Assembly: GCF_000407565.1 (NCBI RefSeq)
Contig: NZ_ASWI01000003.1
Location: 869,501-933,500 of the forward strand
DNA length: 64,000 nucleotides
Source: Enterococcus cecorum DSM 20682 = ATCC 43198
GTDB taxonomy: Bacteria > Bacillota > Bacilli > Lactobacillales > Enterococcaceae
Reading direction: 5' to 3'
Below the pieces are notes generated by a model. The model ran no database searches and was not told the DNA's origin. It saw only the letters and a list, made by a program, of their open reading frames with translations. The position numbers were made by a program, and so were the translations under genes. Shown one piece after another: positions 45,016-54,928 of the stretch. Positions within the stretch are counted from its first letter, which is position 1; the number at the start of each line of letters is the position of its first letter.

Positions 45016-48000
45016 ATGACGACAGCTGAAAAATCAAAATTAATGTATGATCCTTCATTTGAAAAAGATGCTTGTGGGATGGGATTTATCGCGCAAAAAG
45101 ATGGCAAAGCAAGTCACCAACTAGTCGACTATGCATTAACCATGTTAGAAAGAATGAATCACCGTGGGGGAACTGGTGCGGAGCCTGATACGGGTGATGG
45201 GGCAGGGATTTTAATGGCCATGCCTGATAGTTTCTTCCAGAAAAAAACGCAAGAAGTAGGCGTACAATTACCACCAAAAGATGATTATGCGGTGGCCATG
45301 CTATTTTTACCAAAAGAAGCCGAGCAAAAAGCAACTTTACAACAGGCGATTGTCAATGATATTGAACAAGCAGGATATCATGTCTTATGGCAAAGAGATG
45401 TCCCATATGCATTTTCAAACTGTGGACCTGGTGCCCAAAAAGTGATGCCAAGTTTTGTCCAAATTTTTATTGAAAAACCAGTGGATACGAAGGCAGGACG
45501 AGCATTTGAAGATCAATTATTCTTGCTTCGTCGCAAATTAGAAAAAACGTATCTAGCAAGTGATTTGACGATTTGTACGTTATCGAGTCAGACAATTTGT
45601 TATAAGGGGATGCTGCATGCTTATCAAGTGCGTCTATTCTATCTAGATTTACAAGATGAAGCGATGGAAACAAGTATTGCCTTAACCCACTCGCGCTTTT
45701 CAACCAATACTTTCCCTAGTTGGAATCGTGCGCAACCTTTCCGCTTTTTAGCCCACAATGGTGAAATTAATACCTTACGTGGTGCGGAAAACTGGATGCA
45801 CTCTCATCAGATTGAAGTCTATGATGAAGAAAACTCTGACTCTGCGAAATTAGAAAACTGTATGGAATACCTTTATCGCAATGGTCGTGATATGGCGCAT
45901 GCGTTAATGATGATGGTCCCTGAGGCGTGGTCTAAAGAAGCCAATCTATCTGCCAGCCAAACAGCTTTCAATGAATATAATGCAAGTTTTATGGCGCCAT
46001 GGGATGGACCGGCTGCTTTATGTTTCACTGATGGTCAATTAGTAGGGGCTGCCCTTGATCGTAATGGATTGCGACCTTCACGATATTCGATTACCAAAGA
46101 TGGGTTAGTGGTTGTAGCTTCTGAATCTGGTGTAGTTGACCTTGAGCCAAGTACCGTGATTGAAAAAGGTGTATTAGGACCAGCCAATTTCTTCTTAGTG
46201 GATACCAAAACTGGTAAAATCATGCATTCAGCAGAAGTCAAAGCCCATTATGCGAGCCAACATCCGTATGAAAAATGGATTGCGAAAAATACGTTAACTT
46301 TAGACAAAATTGCTCCCGTTAAACAAACTGCGACAAGCTATAGTGAACGTGACATGCAACAAATGTGGAAAGTCTTTGGATACACCGATGAAATGATTCG
46401 TACCGTGATTATTCCAATGGCTAAAGACGGGCAAGAACCGGTTATTTCTATGGGATTTGACTCTCCATTAGCGGTATTAAGTAAGAATCCACAGTCTTTA
46501 TTTACGTACTTTAAGCAACAATTCGCGCAGGTCACCAATCCACCAATTGATGCGATTCGTGAAAAGATGGTCATTGGTACAGAGTTATTCTTAGGTCGCG
46601 ATGTGGATGTTAAGGCTGATATTGAGAAGAACTGTACGAAATTAAAAGTGGATTCACCGGTGATTTCAACTGAAGATTTCTTAAAGATTCAATCTTTAAA
46701 ACAAAAAAATCATCGTGCTGTTACTTTATCGACACTCTATGATTATGAACCAGATAAACGTCATACACTCGAAAAAGCGTTAGAACAATTATGTCGAGAA
46801 AGTGAACGTGCCATCGACCAAGGCGCAACGATTTTGATTTTATCTGATCGTGATTATCAAAAAGGAAAACTTGCGATGCCGATTCTCTTAGCGGTTTCTG
46901 GTTTGCATAATTTCTTAGTCCGTCAAGGCAAGGCGGCTTTGGCTTCGATTGTTGTAGATACAGCTGAGGTCTGCGAAGTGCATCATTATGCGATGTTGGT
47001 AGGCTATGGTGCAGGGGCGATTCATCCTTATGGGGCTTATCGTACTTTAGCGCATCTTGAATTGACCGACAAACTAGAAAATTACCGTCATGCGTGTGAA
47101 AAAGGCATTATCAAAGTGATGTCGCGGATGGGGATTTCGACGATTGCGGGTTATCATGGGGCACAACTATTTGAAGCAGTTGGGCTAAGTGAGAAAGTTG
47201 TGAATGAATACTTTACTGGTACGCAAACTCGAATTAGCGGTTTAAGTTTAGAGCAAATTGAAGAAGAATATGCTAAACGCTATGAGCTTGCCTATGGTCC
47301 TAAAGCCAATGATTACTTGCCATCTGGCGGTAGTTTCCAATACAAATCAGACGGTGAACATCATTTATACAATCCTAGAACAATTTATAATTTCCAAAAA
47401 GCAGTACGTGCCGGCGATTATGAATTATTTAAAGAATATGTGGCGCAGATGGAAGCAGAAATGGCGGAAAATCCTACCACCATTCGCTCACAATGGGAAT
47501 TTAAAAAGACTCGTCCAAGTATTTCACTTGATGAAGTCGAGCCAGCTGAACGCATTGTCAAACGTTTTAAAGTTGGGGCGATGTCTTATGGTTCTTTGAG
47601 TGAAGAAGCGCATAAATGTTTAGCTGAAGCGATGAACCGTATTGGCGGAAAATCTAATAGCGGGGAAGGTGGCGAAAATCGCAATCGTTTCAAAGTGCAA
47701 GCAGACGGGCGTAACTTCAATAGCCGCATCAAACAAGTGGCTTCTGGTCGTTTTGGGGTCAATGCAGAATACTTGATGAGTGCCGATGAAATTCAAATCA
47801 AGATGGCACAAGGGGCAAAACCAGGTGAAGGCGGTCAGTTGCCAGCGAAGAAAGTCTTCCCTTGGGTAGCGGAAATTCGTGGGTCAACGCCAGGGGTTAT
47901 GTTGATTTCACCACCACCACATCATGATATCTATTCTATCGAGGACTTGGCACAGTTAATTTATGACTTAAAGACGATTAATCCATATGCCAAAATCAAT

Positions 48001-49509
48001 GTGAAGCTAGTTTCTAGTACAGGTGTGGGTACGATTGCGACCGGTGTGGTCAAAGCAGGTGCCGATGTCGTCGTGATTTCTGGTTATGATGGTGGTACCG
48101 GGGCTTCTCCGAGAAACTCTGTACGTGATGCTGGTCTACCATGGGAAATGGGATTAGCTGAAGCCCATCAAACCTTATCTATGAACCATTTACGTCAACG
48201 CATGACCTTAGAAACAGATGGTAAATTGATGACGGGTCGCGATATTGCGATTGCGGCGTTACTAGGTGCAGAGGAATTTAGTTTTGCCTCATTAGCTTTG
48301 GTCTCTATCGGCTGTGTCATGATGCGTGTATGTAGCTTAAATACTTGTCCAGTCGGGGTAGCCACACAAAATCCAGCCTTACGTAAATTCTTTGCCGGTA
48401 AGCCTGAACACGTCATTAATATGATGATGTTCTTAGCAGAAAATCTACGTGAAGTGATGGCTGAATTAGGCTTTAAGACAGTCGATGAAATGGTTGGTCA
48501 CGGGGAAAACTTACAAGCACGCTTTGTTGCAAAAGGAAAGGCAAAATCATTAGACCATTCACGTATGATTGGCCATGAAATCGGAATTGAACGTAAAGTT
48601 GTTGATCCATTCTATGAAAAACGTCAATGGAAAGATTTAGATAGCTTTGCCAAAGGAGCGATTGAAGCCAAACAAGCTGTTACCGTTAGTCAAAGCATCA
48701 ACAATGTCAATCGTAGTGTCGGTACACGGATGGCTGGTTGGATTGCGGAACGATTTGGAAATTATGAGGTTGATCATGGTCTAATCAAATATGTATATAC
48801 AGGTATTGCCGGTCAAAGTTTTGGGGCTTTCTTAACCCAAGGAATGGAATTAAAACTAATCGGTGAGGCCAATGACTATGTAGCGAAAGGTCTAAGTGGT
48901 GGGCGTATGATTATTGTGCCACCAAAAGACGCGGCTTATGATATCGAACATTCACCAATCGTTGGGAATGTTGCCTGCTTTGGTGCTAACCGCGGGGAAG
49001 CTTTCTTTAGAGGATTAGCTGGTGAGCGTTTCTGTGTTAGAAATAGCGGGGCTCATGTCGTGGTAGAAGGCTGTGGTGACCATGGTTGTGAATACATGAC
49101 AGGTGGCGTTGCGGTCATCTTAGGTAAGACTGGTCGAAACTTTGGTGCTGGGATGTCTGGTGGGGTGGCTTATGTCTATGATCCAGAGCAAACCTTTAGC
49201 CAACGCTGTAATTTGGAAATGGTTGATTTATATCCAGTCGGCCAAACAACTGGCGATGAAGTCTTAAAAGAATTAATCGAAAAACATCTAATGTATACAG
49301 ATTCCGTAAAAGCGGCTGAAATCTTGAGTGACTGGGAGAATCAGCAACAATTCTTTGTCAAAGTTTATCCACATGAATATCATCGAATGGTAGATGCGAC
49401 ACAAGAATTGGCACAAACTGGTTTAACAGGCGAAGAATTAGCCAACCAAGCATTTGAAAAAGTCGTGGGACCGCAATTAAGCATCCCACAAGCACAAGGA
49501 AAGGGGTAA
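45016..49509 (+). CDS. gltB: Glutamate synthase large subunit
   Basis: Converts glutamine and 2-oxoglutarate to two glutamates, using reductant delivered by GltD. In 1497 residues: a short propeptide (1-19) before the catalytic Cys20 in DACGMGFI; the class II amidotransferase domain (to about 430); a central domain; the FMN-binding synthase domain (about 790-1160); the 3Fe-4S cysteines in CVMMRVCSLNTCPVG; and a C-terminal beta-helix (about 1230-1480). AAGGAAGGTG precedes the ATG. gltD follows after 7 bases. This pathway is not universal in enterococci. Confidence 0.97.
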   Translation: MTTAEKSKLMYDPSFEKDACGMGFIAQKDGKASHQLVDYALTMLERMNHRGGTGAEPDTGDGAGILMAMPDSFFQKKTQEVGVQLPPKDDYAVAMLFLPKEAEQKATLQQAIVNDIEQAGYHVLWQRDVPYAFSNCGPGAQKVMPSFVQIFIEKPVDTKAGRAFEDQLFLLRRKLEKTYLASDLTICTLSSQTICYKGMLHAYQVRLFYLDLQDEAMETSIALTHSRFSTNTFPSWNRAQPFRFLAHNGEINTLRGAENWMHSHQIEVYDEENSDSAKLENCMEYLYRNGRDMAHALMMMVPEAWSKEANLSASQTAFNEYNASFMAPWDGPAALCFTDGQLVGAALDRNGLRPSRYSITKDGLVVVASESGVVDLEPSTVIEKGVLGPANFFLVDTKTGKIMHSAEVKAHYASQHPYEKWIAKNTLTLDKIAPVKQTATSYSERDMQQMWKVFGYTDEMIRTVIIPMAKDGQEPVISMGFDSPLAVLSKNPQSLFTYFKQQFAQVTNPPIDAIREKMVIGTELFLGRDVDVKADIEKNCTKLKVDSPVISTEDFLKIQSLKQKNHRAVTLSTLYDYEPDKRHTLEKALEQLCRESERAIDQGATILILSDRDYQKGKLAMPILLAVSGLHNFLVRQGKAALASIVVDTAEVCEVHHYAMLVGYGAGAIHPYGAYRTLAHLELTDKLENYRHACEKGIIKVMSRMGISTIAGYHGAQLFEAVGLSEKVVNEYFTGTQTRISGLSLEQIEEEYAKRYELAYGPKANDYLPSGGSFQYKSDGEHHLYNPRTIYNFQKAVRAGDYELFKEYVAQMEAEMAENPTTIRSQWEFKKTRPSISLDEVEPAERIVKRFKVGAMSYGSLSEEAHKCLAEAMNRIGGKSNSGEGGENRNRFKVQADGRNFNSRIKQVASGRFGVNAEYLMSADEIQIKMAQGAKPGEGGQLPAKKVFPWVAEIRGSTPGVMLISPPPHHDIYSIEDLAQLIYDLKTINPYAKINVKLVSSTGVGTIATGVVKAGADVVVISGYDGGTGASPRNSVRDAGLPWEMGLAEAHQTLSMNHLRQRMTLETDGKLMTGRDIAIAALLGAEEFSFASLALVSIGCVMMRVCSLNTCPVGVATQNPALRKFFAGKPEHVINMMMFLAENLREVMAELGFKTVDEMVGHGENLQARFVAKGKAKSLDHSRMIGHEIGIERKVVDPFYEKRQWKDLDSFAKGAIEAKQAVTVSQSINNVNRSVGTRMAGWIAERFGNYEVDHGLIKYVYTGIAGQSFGAFLTQGMELKLIGEANDYVAKGLSGGRMIIVPPKDAAYDIEHSPIVGNVACFGANRGEAFFRGLAGERFCVRNSGAHVVVEGCGDHGCEYMTGGVAVILGKTGRNFGAGMSGGVAYVYDPEQTFSQRCNLEMVDLYPVGQTTGDEVLKELIEKHLMYTDSVKAAEILSDWENQQQFFVKVYPHEYHRMVDATQELAQTGLTGEELANQAFEKVVGPQLSIPQAQGKG

Positions 49510-49516
49510 GAATGTT

Positions 49517-50962
49517 ATGGCAGATCCATTTGGTTTTTTAAAACATGCAAGAAAAGAAAATCCATATCGCAAAGTAGACGAGCGAATTAAAGATTGGCGC
49601 GAATTACAGATTCCCCTTTCAGTTGAAGAACGTCAAGAACAAGCTTCTCGTTGTATGAATTGTGGGATTCCGTTTTGTCACACTGGGACCTTTTATGGTG
49701 GCAAGCGCGCGGTGTCAGGTTGTCCCAATGATAATTTAATCCCTGAGTGGAATGATTTGGTTTATCAAGGTCGCTTCAAAGCTGCTTTCGAACGCTTAGC
49801 ACGCACCAATCCATTACCAGAAATGACGGGTCGTGTGTGTCCAGCACCTTGTGAAAAAGCTTGTACCGAGTCTTTAAATGGTTCAGGTGTTACGATCCAT
49901 GATAATGAACGCTTTATTATTGACGCTGCCTTTGAAAATGGTTGGGTGAAAGAATCCGGTCAGCCAGCACAAAGAACGGGCTTTAAAGTAGCGATTGTCG
50001 GTAGTGGCCCGGCTGGTTTAAGTGCGGCATGGCGCTTGAATCAATTAGGCCATGAAGTCACCGTTTTTGAACGCAGTGATCGCTTTGGTGGTTTATTGAT
50101 GTATGGTATTCCAAACATGAAGCTAGATAAAGAAATCGTACAACGCCGCATTGATTTAATGGCGGAATTGGGCATTCATTTTGTGGCGAATACTGAAATT
50201 GGTCGTGATATTACGGCTGAAGAGTTACAGCGTGATTTTGATCGTGTCATTATTGCCGCTGGTGCAAGTGTGCCACGTGATTTGAAAGTCCCTGGTCGTG
50301 AATTAAATGGTGTAAAATTTGCCGTTGATTACTTAACTGAAGCGACAAAAGATGTCTTAAAGCATGGTAAAGAAGCGACGAGTCGTAAATTAGAAGGAAA
50401 GCATGTGATTGTCATTGGTGGTGGCGATACGGGAAATGACTGTATCGGTTCAGCCATTCGTCAAGGTGCAGCTTCTGTTAAACAATTAGAAATCACGCCA
50501 CAACTTCCATTAGAACGTCAAAGCGATAACCCATGGCCAGAATATCCGATGATTAATCGTGTCGGCTATGGTCAAGAAGAAGCATTGACTGTTTTTGAAA
50601 AGGAACAATTGACTTACTATAGCACTTCAACTACTGGGTTTATTGGAGCAGAACGCGGGCAACTAATCGGGATTGAAACAGTGAAAGTGGACCAAAAATT
50701 CCAACCAATTCCAGGAACAGAACAAGTGATGAAAGCTGATTTAGTTTTATTGGCGATGGGATTTTTAGGTGCGGAAAATATTCTGTTAGAAAGTTTTGGT
50801 GTCAAAGAGGTCTATGATGATTCGACAACCAATAATGAACGTGTTTTGGTTGCCGGAGATGCTAAACGTGGCCCAAGTTTAGTTATTTGGGGCATTCGTG
50901 AAGGACGTCTAGCTGCTGAAAAAGTAGACCAAGCTTTACGTGCTTTAACTTACCAAGCATAA
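49517..50962 (+). CDS. gltD: Glutamate synthase small subunit
   Basis: Flavoprotein partner of GltB that passes electrons from NADPH through FAD and iron-sulfur clusters. The 481-residue protein has the cysteine groups CMNCGIPFCH and CPAPCEKACT (about 43-110), the FAD loop VAIVGSGPAGLSAAWRL (about 157), the NADP loop VIVIGGGDTGNDC and the closing GDAKRGPSLVIWGIREGR. It overlaps no other gene and a terminator follows. Confidence 0.97.
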   Translation: MADPFGFLKHARKENPYRKVDERIKDWRELQIPLSVEERQEQASRCMNCGIPFCHTGTFYGGKRAVSGCPNDNLIPEWNDLVYQGRFKAAFERLARTNPLPEMTGRVCPAPCEKACTESLNGSGVTIHDNERFIIDAAFENGWVKESGQPAQRTGFKVAIVGSGPAGLSAAWRLNQLGHEVTVFERSDRFGGLLMYGIPNMKLDKEIVQRRIDLMAELGIHFVANTEIGRDITAEELQRDFDRVIIAAGASVPRDLKVPGRELNGVKFAVDYLTEATKDVLKHGKEATSRKLEGKHVIVIGGGDTGNDCIGSAIRQGAASVKQLEITPQLPLERQSDNPWPEYPMINRVGYGQEEALTVFEKEQLTYYSTSTTGFIGAERGQLIGIETVKVDQKFQPIPGTEQVMKADLVLLAMGFLGAENILLESFGVKEVYDDSTTNNERVLVAGDAKRGPSLVIWGIREGRLAAEKVDQALRALTYQA

Positions 50963-50967
50963 AAAAT

Positions 50968-50997
50968 AAGCCGTTGGATGATTCCAGCGGCTTTTTT
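50968..50997. terminator. Terminator after gltD, shared with the PHP phosphatase
   Basis: GCCGTTGGA pairs with TCCAGCGGC (one G-U pair). T-runs on the plus strand and an A-run on the left make it usable from both sides. Confidence 0.8.
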
Positions 50998-51003
50998 GTA
51001 CGT

Positions 51004-51789
51004 TTATTTGGCTAATGGGGTCAATTGCCAGTTACCATCTAAATAGACGGCTAGTTGATTCACGCCATGCTTTTCAAGTAAGTGCGACATGTCTACAAAT
51101 AATAAGCGATAATCACTTGCTACATGGGCATCCGAACCAAGTGTAAAGAGTTGACCACCAAGCGAGCGATAAAGTGGGATAATGTAGTCATACAGCGCTT
51201 TGTTTTGATATTTTCCATAGCTTTTAGCATTTAACTCTAGGGCCATTTCTTTTTCAATGATGAGTTGTAAGATGCGTGTTAATTGTTTTTCGTAATGTTC
51301 TCCTAATTCTTCAGGAGTAAAGGCTAAGCGGCGTAAACCATATTCAAAATGCGTTAAAATCTGTGCACCGCTAAAGCTTTTTAGTACGTGTTCCATTTGA
51401 TTAAAATACTCAGATGCCACTTCAAATTTGTCTTTGGAGAGCACGACATCATCCATATAATCGAATTGTCCATTTTGGTGAATGCTCAATAGCTTTAAAT
51501 CATAAGGATGACTGGCAAGGTAATCTTGAATTTGACGCTCTTGACCAGGCACGACGCCTAGTTCGATGCCTTTTAATAGACGTGTGGGATATTTGTCGGC
51601 CAATTCGTGATGTTTTTGCACAAGTTTTTCATAGTCCGGAATATCATCTTGATACTGACTACATGGATTTTTTATGTCTAAATGATCCGTTGCAACAAAT
51701 ATTTCAGGCTGATACGCAAGATAATTCTCGAATTGCTCTTCAGAATCAAAAGACAAGAACGTATGTAAATGTTGATCGTAATATTGCAT
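51004..51789 (-). CDS. PHP-family phosphatase, histidinol-phosphatase-like
   Basis: A 261-residue metal-dependent phosphatase of the HisJ/HisK type. The metal ligands of the PHP fold are visible: DQHLHTFLSF (HxH), ATDHLDI, KGIELG, LLSIHQNG, ILTHFEY and GSDAHVASDY. No histidine genes are nearby, so histidinol phosphate may not be its substrate; other PHP enzymes act on small sugar or nucleotide phosphates. ATG 51789 has AAGGAG upstream on the minus strand. The longer frame from 51861 has no ribosome-binding site. Confidence 0.83.
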   Translation of the reverse strand: MQYYDQHLHTFLSFDSEEQFENYLAYQPEIFVATDHLDIKNPCSQYQDDIPDYEKLVQKHHELADKYPTRLLKGIELGVVPGQERQIQDYLASHPYDLKLLSIHQNGQFDYMDDVVLSKDKFEVASEYFNQMEHVLKSFSGAQILTHFEYGLRRLAFTPEELGEHYEKQLTRILQLIIEKEMALELNAKSYGKYQNKALYDYIIPLYRSLGGQLFTLGSDAHVASDYRLLFVDMSHLLEKHGVNQLAVYLDGNWQLTPLAK

Positions 51790-51918
51790 GAAACCACTCC
51801 TTTTTATTGGTAGGTATATTATAGAATTAGATATATATTTTGAAAAGTAAAAAGAAGTCAATTTTTTAAAGACATTTTTTGTTGATTATGTTACTATCCA
51901 TGTAAGGAAGTGATTTGA

Positions 51919-52911
51919 ATGGAGAAAGCAAAAGAATCAATTACAATGAAAGATGTGGCTCAGTTAGCAGGTGTGAGTGTTGGAACAGTTTCTCGCGTGA
52001 TAAATAATGAAAGTGGTATCAAACAGTCTACTTTGAATAAAGTGGAAGCTGCGATAAAAGAATTAAATTATATTCCAAATGCTTATGCTAGAGGGATGAA
52101 GAAAAATCAAACATCAACAATTGGTTTGATAGTTCCCACGATTTGGCATCCATTTTTTAGTGAATTCGCACAATACATCGAACAATTGTTAGCAAGCAAA
52201 GGATATAAAACACTTTTATGTAATATTGGTCAGTATAATTCAGAAGTGGAAATTATCCAAATGTTAGAGCAAAATAAAGTTGATGGCATTATTGCGATTA
52301 CTTATAGTCCAATTGAAGAATATTTATCGACCAATGTACCTTTTGTAAGTATTGACCGTATATATACAGATAAAAATATTGCTTGTATTTCAGCAGATAA
52401 TGCGCTAGGTGCGACAATTGCAGCAGAAAAGCTAATCGAAAAAGGAGGCACTCATTTTGCTTTTGTGGGAAGTCATAACAAAACCATCAATGAGACGAAA
52501 AAACGCCGACAATATTTTGAAAAAACAATATTAAATGCAGGACTACCATTTGTTGCTTTTGATTTAGAAGAACCACTTACTGATTTTAAAGGAAAGCTAC
52601 ATCAATTTCTATTAGAAAATCCATTCATTGATGCAATATTTGCAATTAATGACTTTACGGCATTAGATGTGATAGAAGAATTGAAGTTAATTGGAAAAAG
52701 CGTACCAGAAGATGTTCAAGTGATAGGGTTTGATGGGATTAGAATGGCTGTGGAACGAAACACACCAGTTACGACTATCCGTCAACCGTTGGAATTAATG
52801 GCCCAAAAAGCTGTTGAGTTGATTGTACAGAAAATTGCGGGAGAGTCGCCAGAAAAGTTACAGTTTATCTTGCCAGTAAACTATATAGAGGGGCCAACTA
52901 CAAAAAATTAA
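51919..52911 (+). CDS. LacI-family transcriptional repressor
   Basis: A 330-residue regulator with a LacI helix-turn-helix (MKDVAQLAGVSVGTVSRVINNESGIKQSTLNKV, about 10-42), the hinge (YIPNAYARGMKK) and a periplasmic-binding-type sugar domain (about 65-330). It precedes a sugar importer and GH32 gene whose control region holds two perfect TGAAACGTTTCA palindromes, the typical operator of this family. It is therefore the likely local repressor, probably responding to sucrose, a fructo-oligosaccharide or a phosphosugar. Confidence 0.9.
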   Translation: MEKAKESITMKDVAQLAGVSVGTVSRVINNESGIKQSTLNKVEAAIKELNYIPNAYARGMKKNQTSTIGLIVPTIWHPFFSEFAQYIEQLLASKGYKTLLCNIGQYNSEVEIIQMLEQNKVDGIIAITYSPIEEYLSTNVPFVSIDRIYTDKNIACISADNALGATIAAEKLIEKGGTHFAFVGSHNKTINETKKRRQYFEKTILNAGLPFVAFDLEEPLTDFKGKLHQFLLENPFIDAIFAINDFTALDVIEELKLIGKSVPEDVQVIGFDGIRMAVERNTPVTTIRQPLELMAQKAVELIVQKIAGESPEKLQFILPVNYIEGPTTKN

Positions 52912-52920
52912 AAAAATCTA

Positions 52921-52949
52921 TTGACAGGAAGCGTTACCAATGTTAGTAT
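52921..52949 (+). promoter_or_regulatory. Promoter of the fructoside operon with cre site
   Basis: Consensus TTGACA (52921-52926), 17 bases, TAGTAT (52944-52949) with TG before it. The spacer holds AGGAAGCGTTACCA (52926-52939), a good match to the CcpA cre consensus, so glucose repression is likely. Confidence 0.75.
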
Positions 52950-52984
52950 CAAGTTGTCAAAAATGATTTTTTTATTTAGCAAAA

Positions 52985-53060
52985 TTTGAAACGTTTCAAA
53001 AAAGTTAGAGAGGTTACGCGCGACTCTCTTTACTTTTAAAACAAAAAATGAAACGTTTCA
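52985..53060 (+). promoter_or_regulatory. Two LacI-type operators
   Basis: TGAAACGTTTCA occurs at 52987-52998 and again at 53049-53060. The centres are 62 bp apart, close to six helical turns, so the sites face the same side and a loop is possible. The second lies just before the ribosome-binding site of the first permease gene. Confidence 0.8.
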
Positions 53061-53075
53061 AAAAAGGAGGAAATT

Positions 53076-53999
53076 ATGAATAAAGTATCAGCGAATAAGA
53101 GTGATTCATTCCTTCAAAAGGTGAAAAAACAGAAATTATTACTTGTAATGTTAGTGCCTGGGTTAGTATTAACTTTTATTTTTAAGTATATTCCGATGTA
53201 CGGTGTGCTCATTGCTTTTAAAGATTACAATCCATTACGAGGAATTTTGGATAGTCCGTGGATTGGTTTTACTGAATTTGAGAAGTTTTTGTCTTCACCT
53301 AATTTTATGAATTTATTGATGAATACTCTAAAATTAAGTGTTTATGGCTTGCTACTCGGCTTTTTGCCACCGATTATTTTAGCCATTATGTTGAATCAAT
53401 TATTGAGTGAAAAAGCAAAGAAACGGATTCAATTAGTATTATATGCACCGAATTTTATTTCAGTGGTTGTCATTGTTGGGATGATTTTCTTGTTCTTCTC
53501 AGTAGACGGACCAGTGAATCATATCCTTGGTTTCTTTGGGATAAAAGCGAGTTTCTTAACTGATCCTGATTGGTTCCGTCCATTATACATCTTTAGTGGG
53601 ATTTGGCAAGGAATGGGTTGGGCTTCGACATTGTATACCGCGACTTTAGTAAATGTGGATACCTCATTAGTTGAAGCAGCAAAATTAGACGGTGCGAATA
53701 TTTTTCAACGTATTTGGCACATTGACATTCCAACCTTAAAACCAATTATGGTGATTCAGTTTATTTTAGCAGCTGGTGGCATTATGAGTGTTGGATATGA
53801 AAAAGCTTATTTGATGCAAACTTCACTCAACCTTACTTCATCTGAAATTATTTCGACTTATGTTTATAAAGTGGGGCTAGTCTCTGGTGATTATTCTTAT
53901 TCTACAGCAGTTGGCTTGTTTAATACGGTGATTAATGTAATCTTACTTGTTGCGGTGAATAAACTAGTTTCTAAAGTTAATGATGGTCAAGGATTATAG
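53076..53999 (+). CDS. Sugar ABC transporter permease, LplB type
   Basis: A 307-residue inner-membrane permease with six helices. It begins with a basic tail, then FIFKYIPMYGVLIAFKDYNP, typical of the LplB/YteP group that imports oligosaccharides. The EAA loop that contacts the ATPase is visible as EAAKLDGANIFQRIWHIDIP (about 204-223). AAAAGGAGG precedes the ATG. First gene of the operon, followed by the second permease, binding protein and GH32 hydrolase. Confidence 0.92.
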   Translation: MNKVSANKSDSFLQKVKKQKLLLVMLVPGLVLTFIFKYIPMYGVLIAFKDYNPLRGILDSPWIGFTEFEKFLSSPNFMNLLMNTLKLSVYGLLLGFLPPIILAIMLNQLLSEKAKKRIQLVLYAPNFISVVVIVGMIFLFFSVDGPVNHILGFFGIKASFLTDPDWFRPLYIFSGIWQGMGWASTLYTATLVNVDTSLVEAAKLDGANIFQRIWHIDIPTLKPIMVIQFILAAGGIMSVGYEKAYLMQTSLNLTSSEIISTYVYKVGLVSGDYSYSTAVGLFNTVINVILLVAVNKLVSKVNDGQGL

Positions 54000-54012
54000 G
54001 AGGGAAAATCGT

Positions 54013-54900
54013 ATGAATATGAAAATGTATACCAAGTTTGATAAAAGAATGTTGGTATTAAATAAGATTATTATTGCTTTTTTAGTACTAATTACATTTG
54101 TTCCTTTAGTTTATATTCTTGTCGCCTCTTTTATGGATCCACAAGTATTAGTGAGCAAAGGAATTAGTTTTAACCCTAAAGATTGGACAACAGAAGGATA
54201 TGCCAGAGTATTTAGTGATAAGTCGATACTTCGAGGCTTTTTAAACTCGCTATTATATTCCTTTACTTTCTCGGTTTTAACAGTTGTTATTTCTGTATTA
54301 ACCGCTTATCCATTAGCAAATAAAGAGTTAGTTGGACGTAAATGGGTCAATATCTTTTTAATCATTACGATGTTCTTTAGCGGTGGGTTAGTCCCAACTT
54401 ACCTTTTGATTAAACAATTAGGTATGCTAAATACAATGTGGGCAATTGTGTTACCTGGTGCTGTAAATGTATGGAATATTATTTTAGCGCGGACTTATTT
54501 CCAGGGATTACCAAAAGAATTGGTTGAAGCAGCAGTGATTGATGGTGCAAATGACTTGCAGATATTCTTGAAAATTATGTTACCTTTAGCGAAACCAATT
54601 ATGTTTGTATTATTCTTGTATGCTTTTGTTGGCCAATGGAATTCATATTTTGATGCGATGATTTATATCAAGGATCCGAATTTAGAACCATTACAATTAG
54701 TTTTACGTAAAATCTTAATTCAAAGTCAACCAGCCAAAGATATGATTGGGGCACAAGCTGCAATGAACGAGATGAAGCGCTTGGCTGAAATGATTAAATA
54801 TGCGACAATTGTCATTTCAAGTTTACCATTGATTGTTATGTATCCGTTCTTCCAAAAATACTTTGATAAAGGAATTATGGTTGGTTCACTTAAAGGATAA
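54013..54900 (+). CDS. Sugar ABC transporter permease, YtcP type
   Basis: A 295-residue partner permease with six helices. The EAA loop reads EAAVIDGANDLQIFLKIMLP (about 174-193), and the C-terminus PFFQKYFDKGIMVGSLKG is the family end. ATG 54013 follows AGGAGGG at 9 bases. An earlier frame from 53980 overlaps the previous gene. No ATP-binding gene accompanies the two permeases, as is common for importers that share an MsmX/MsmK-type ATPase. Confidence 0.92.
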   Translation: MNMKMYTKFDKRMLVLNKIIIAFLVLITFVPLVYILVASFMDPQVLVSKGISFNPKDWTTEGYARVFSDKSILRGFLNSLLYSFTFSVLTVVISVLTAYPLANKELVGRKWVNIFLIITMFFSGGLVPTYLLIKQLGMLNTMWAIVLPGAVNVWNIILARTYFQGLPKELVEAAVIDGANDLQIFLKIMLPLAKPIMFVLFLYAFVGQWNSYFDAMIYIKDPNLEPLQLVLRKILIQSQPAKDMIGAQAAMNEMKRLAEMIKYATIVISSLPLIVMYPFFQKYFDKGIMVGSLKG

Positions 54901-54928
54901 AAATAATTTTAGATTGGAGAAAAATATC

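Noticed and set aside
47258-47599. A 113-codon open frame within gltB on the same strand
   Set aside because: It is another frame of a certain gene, with no ribosome-binding site and no recognisable product.
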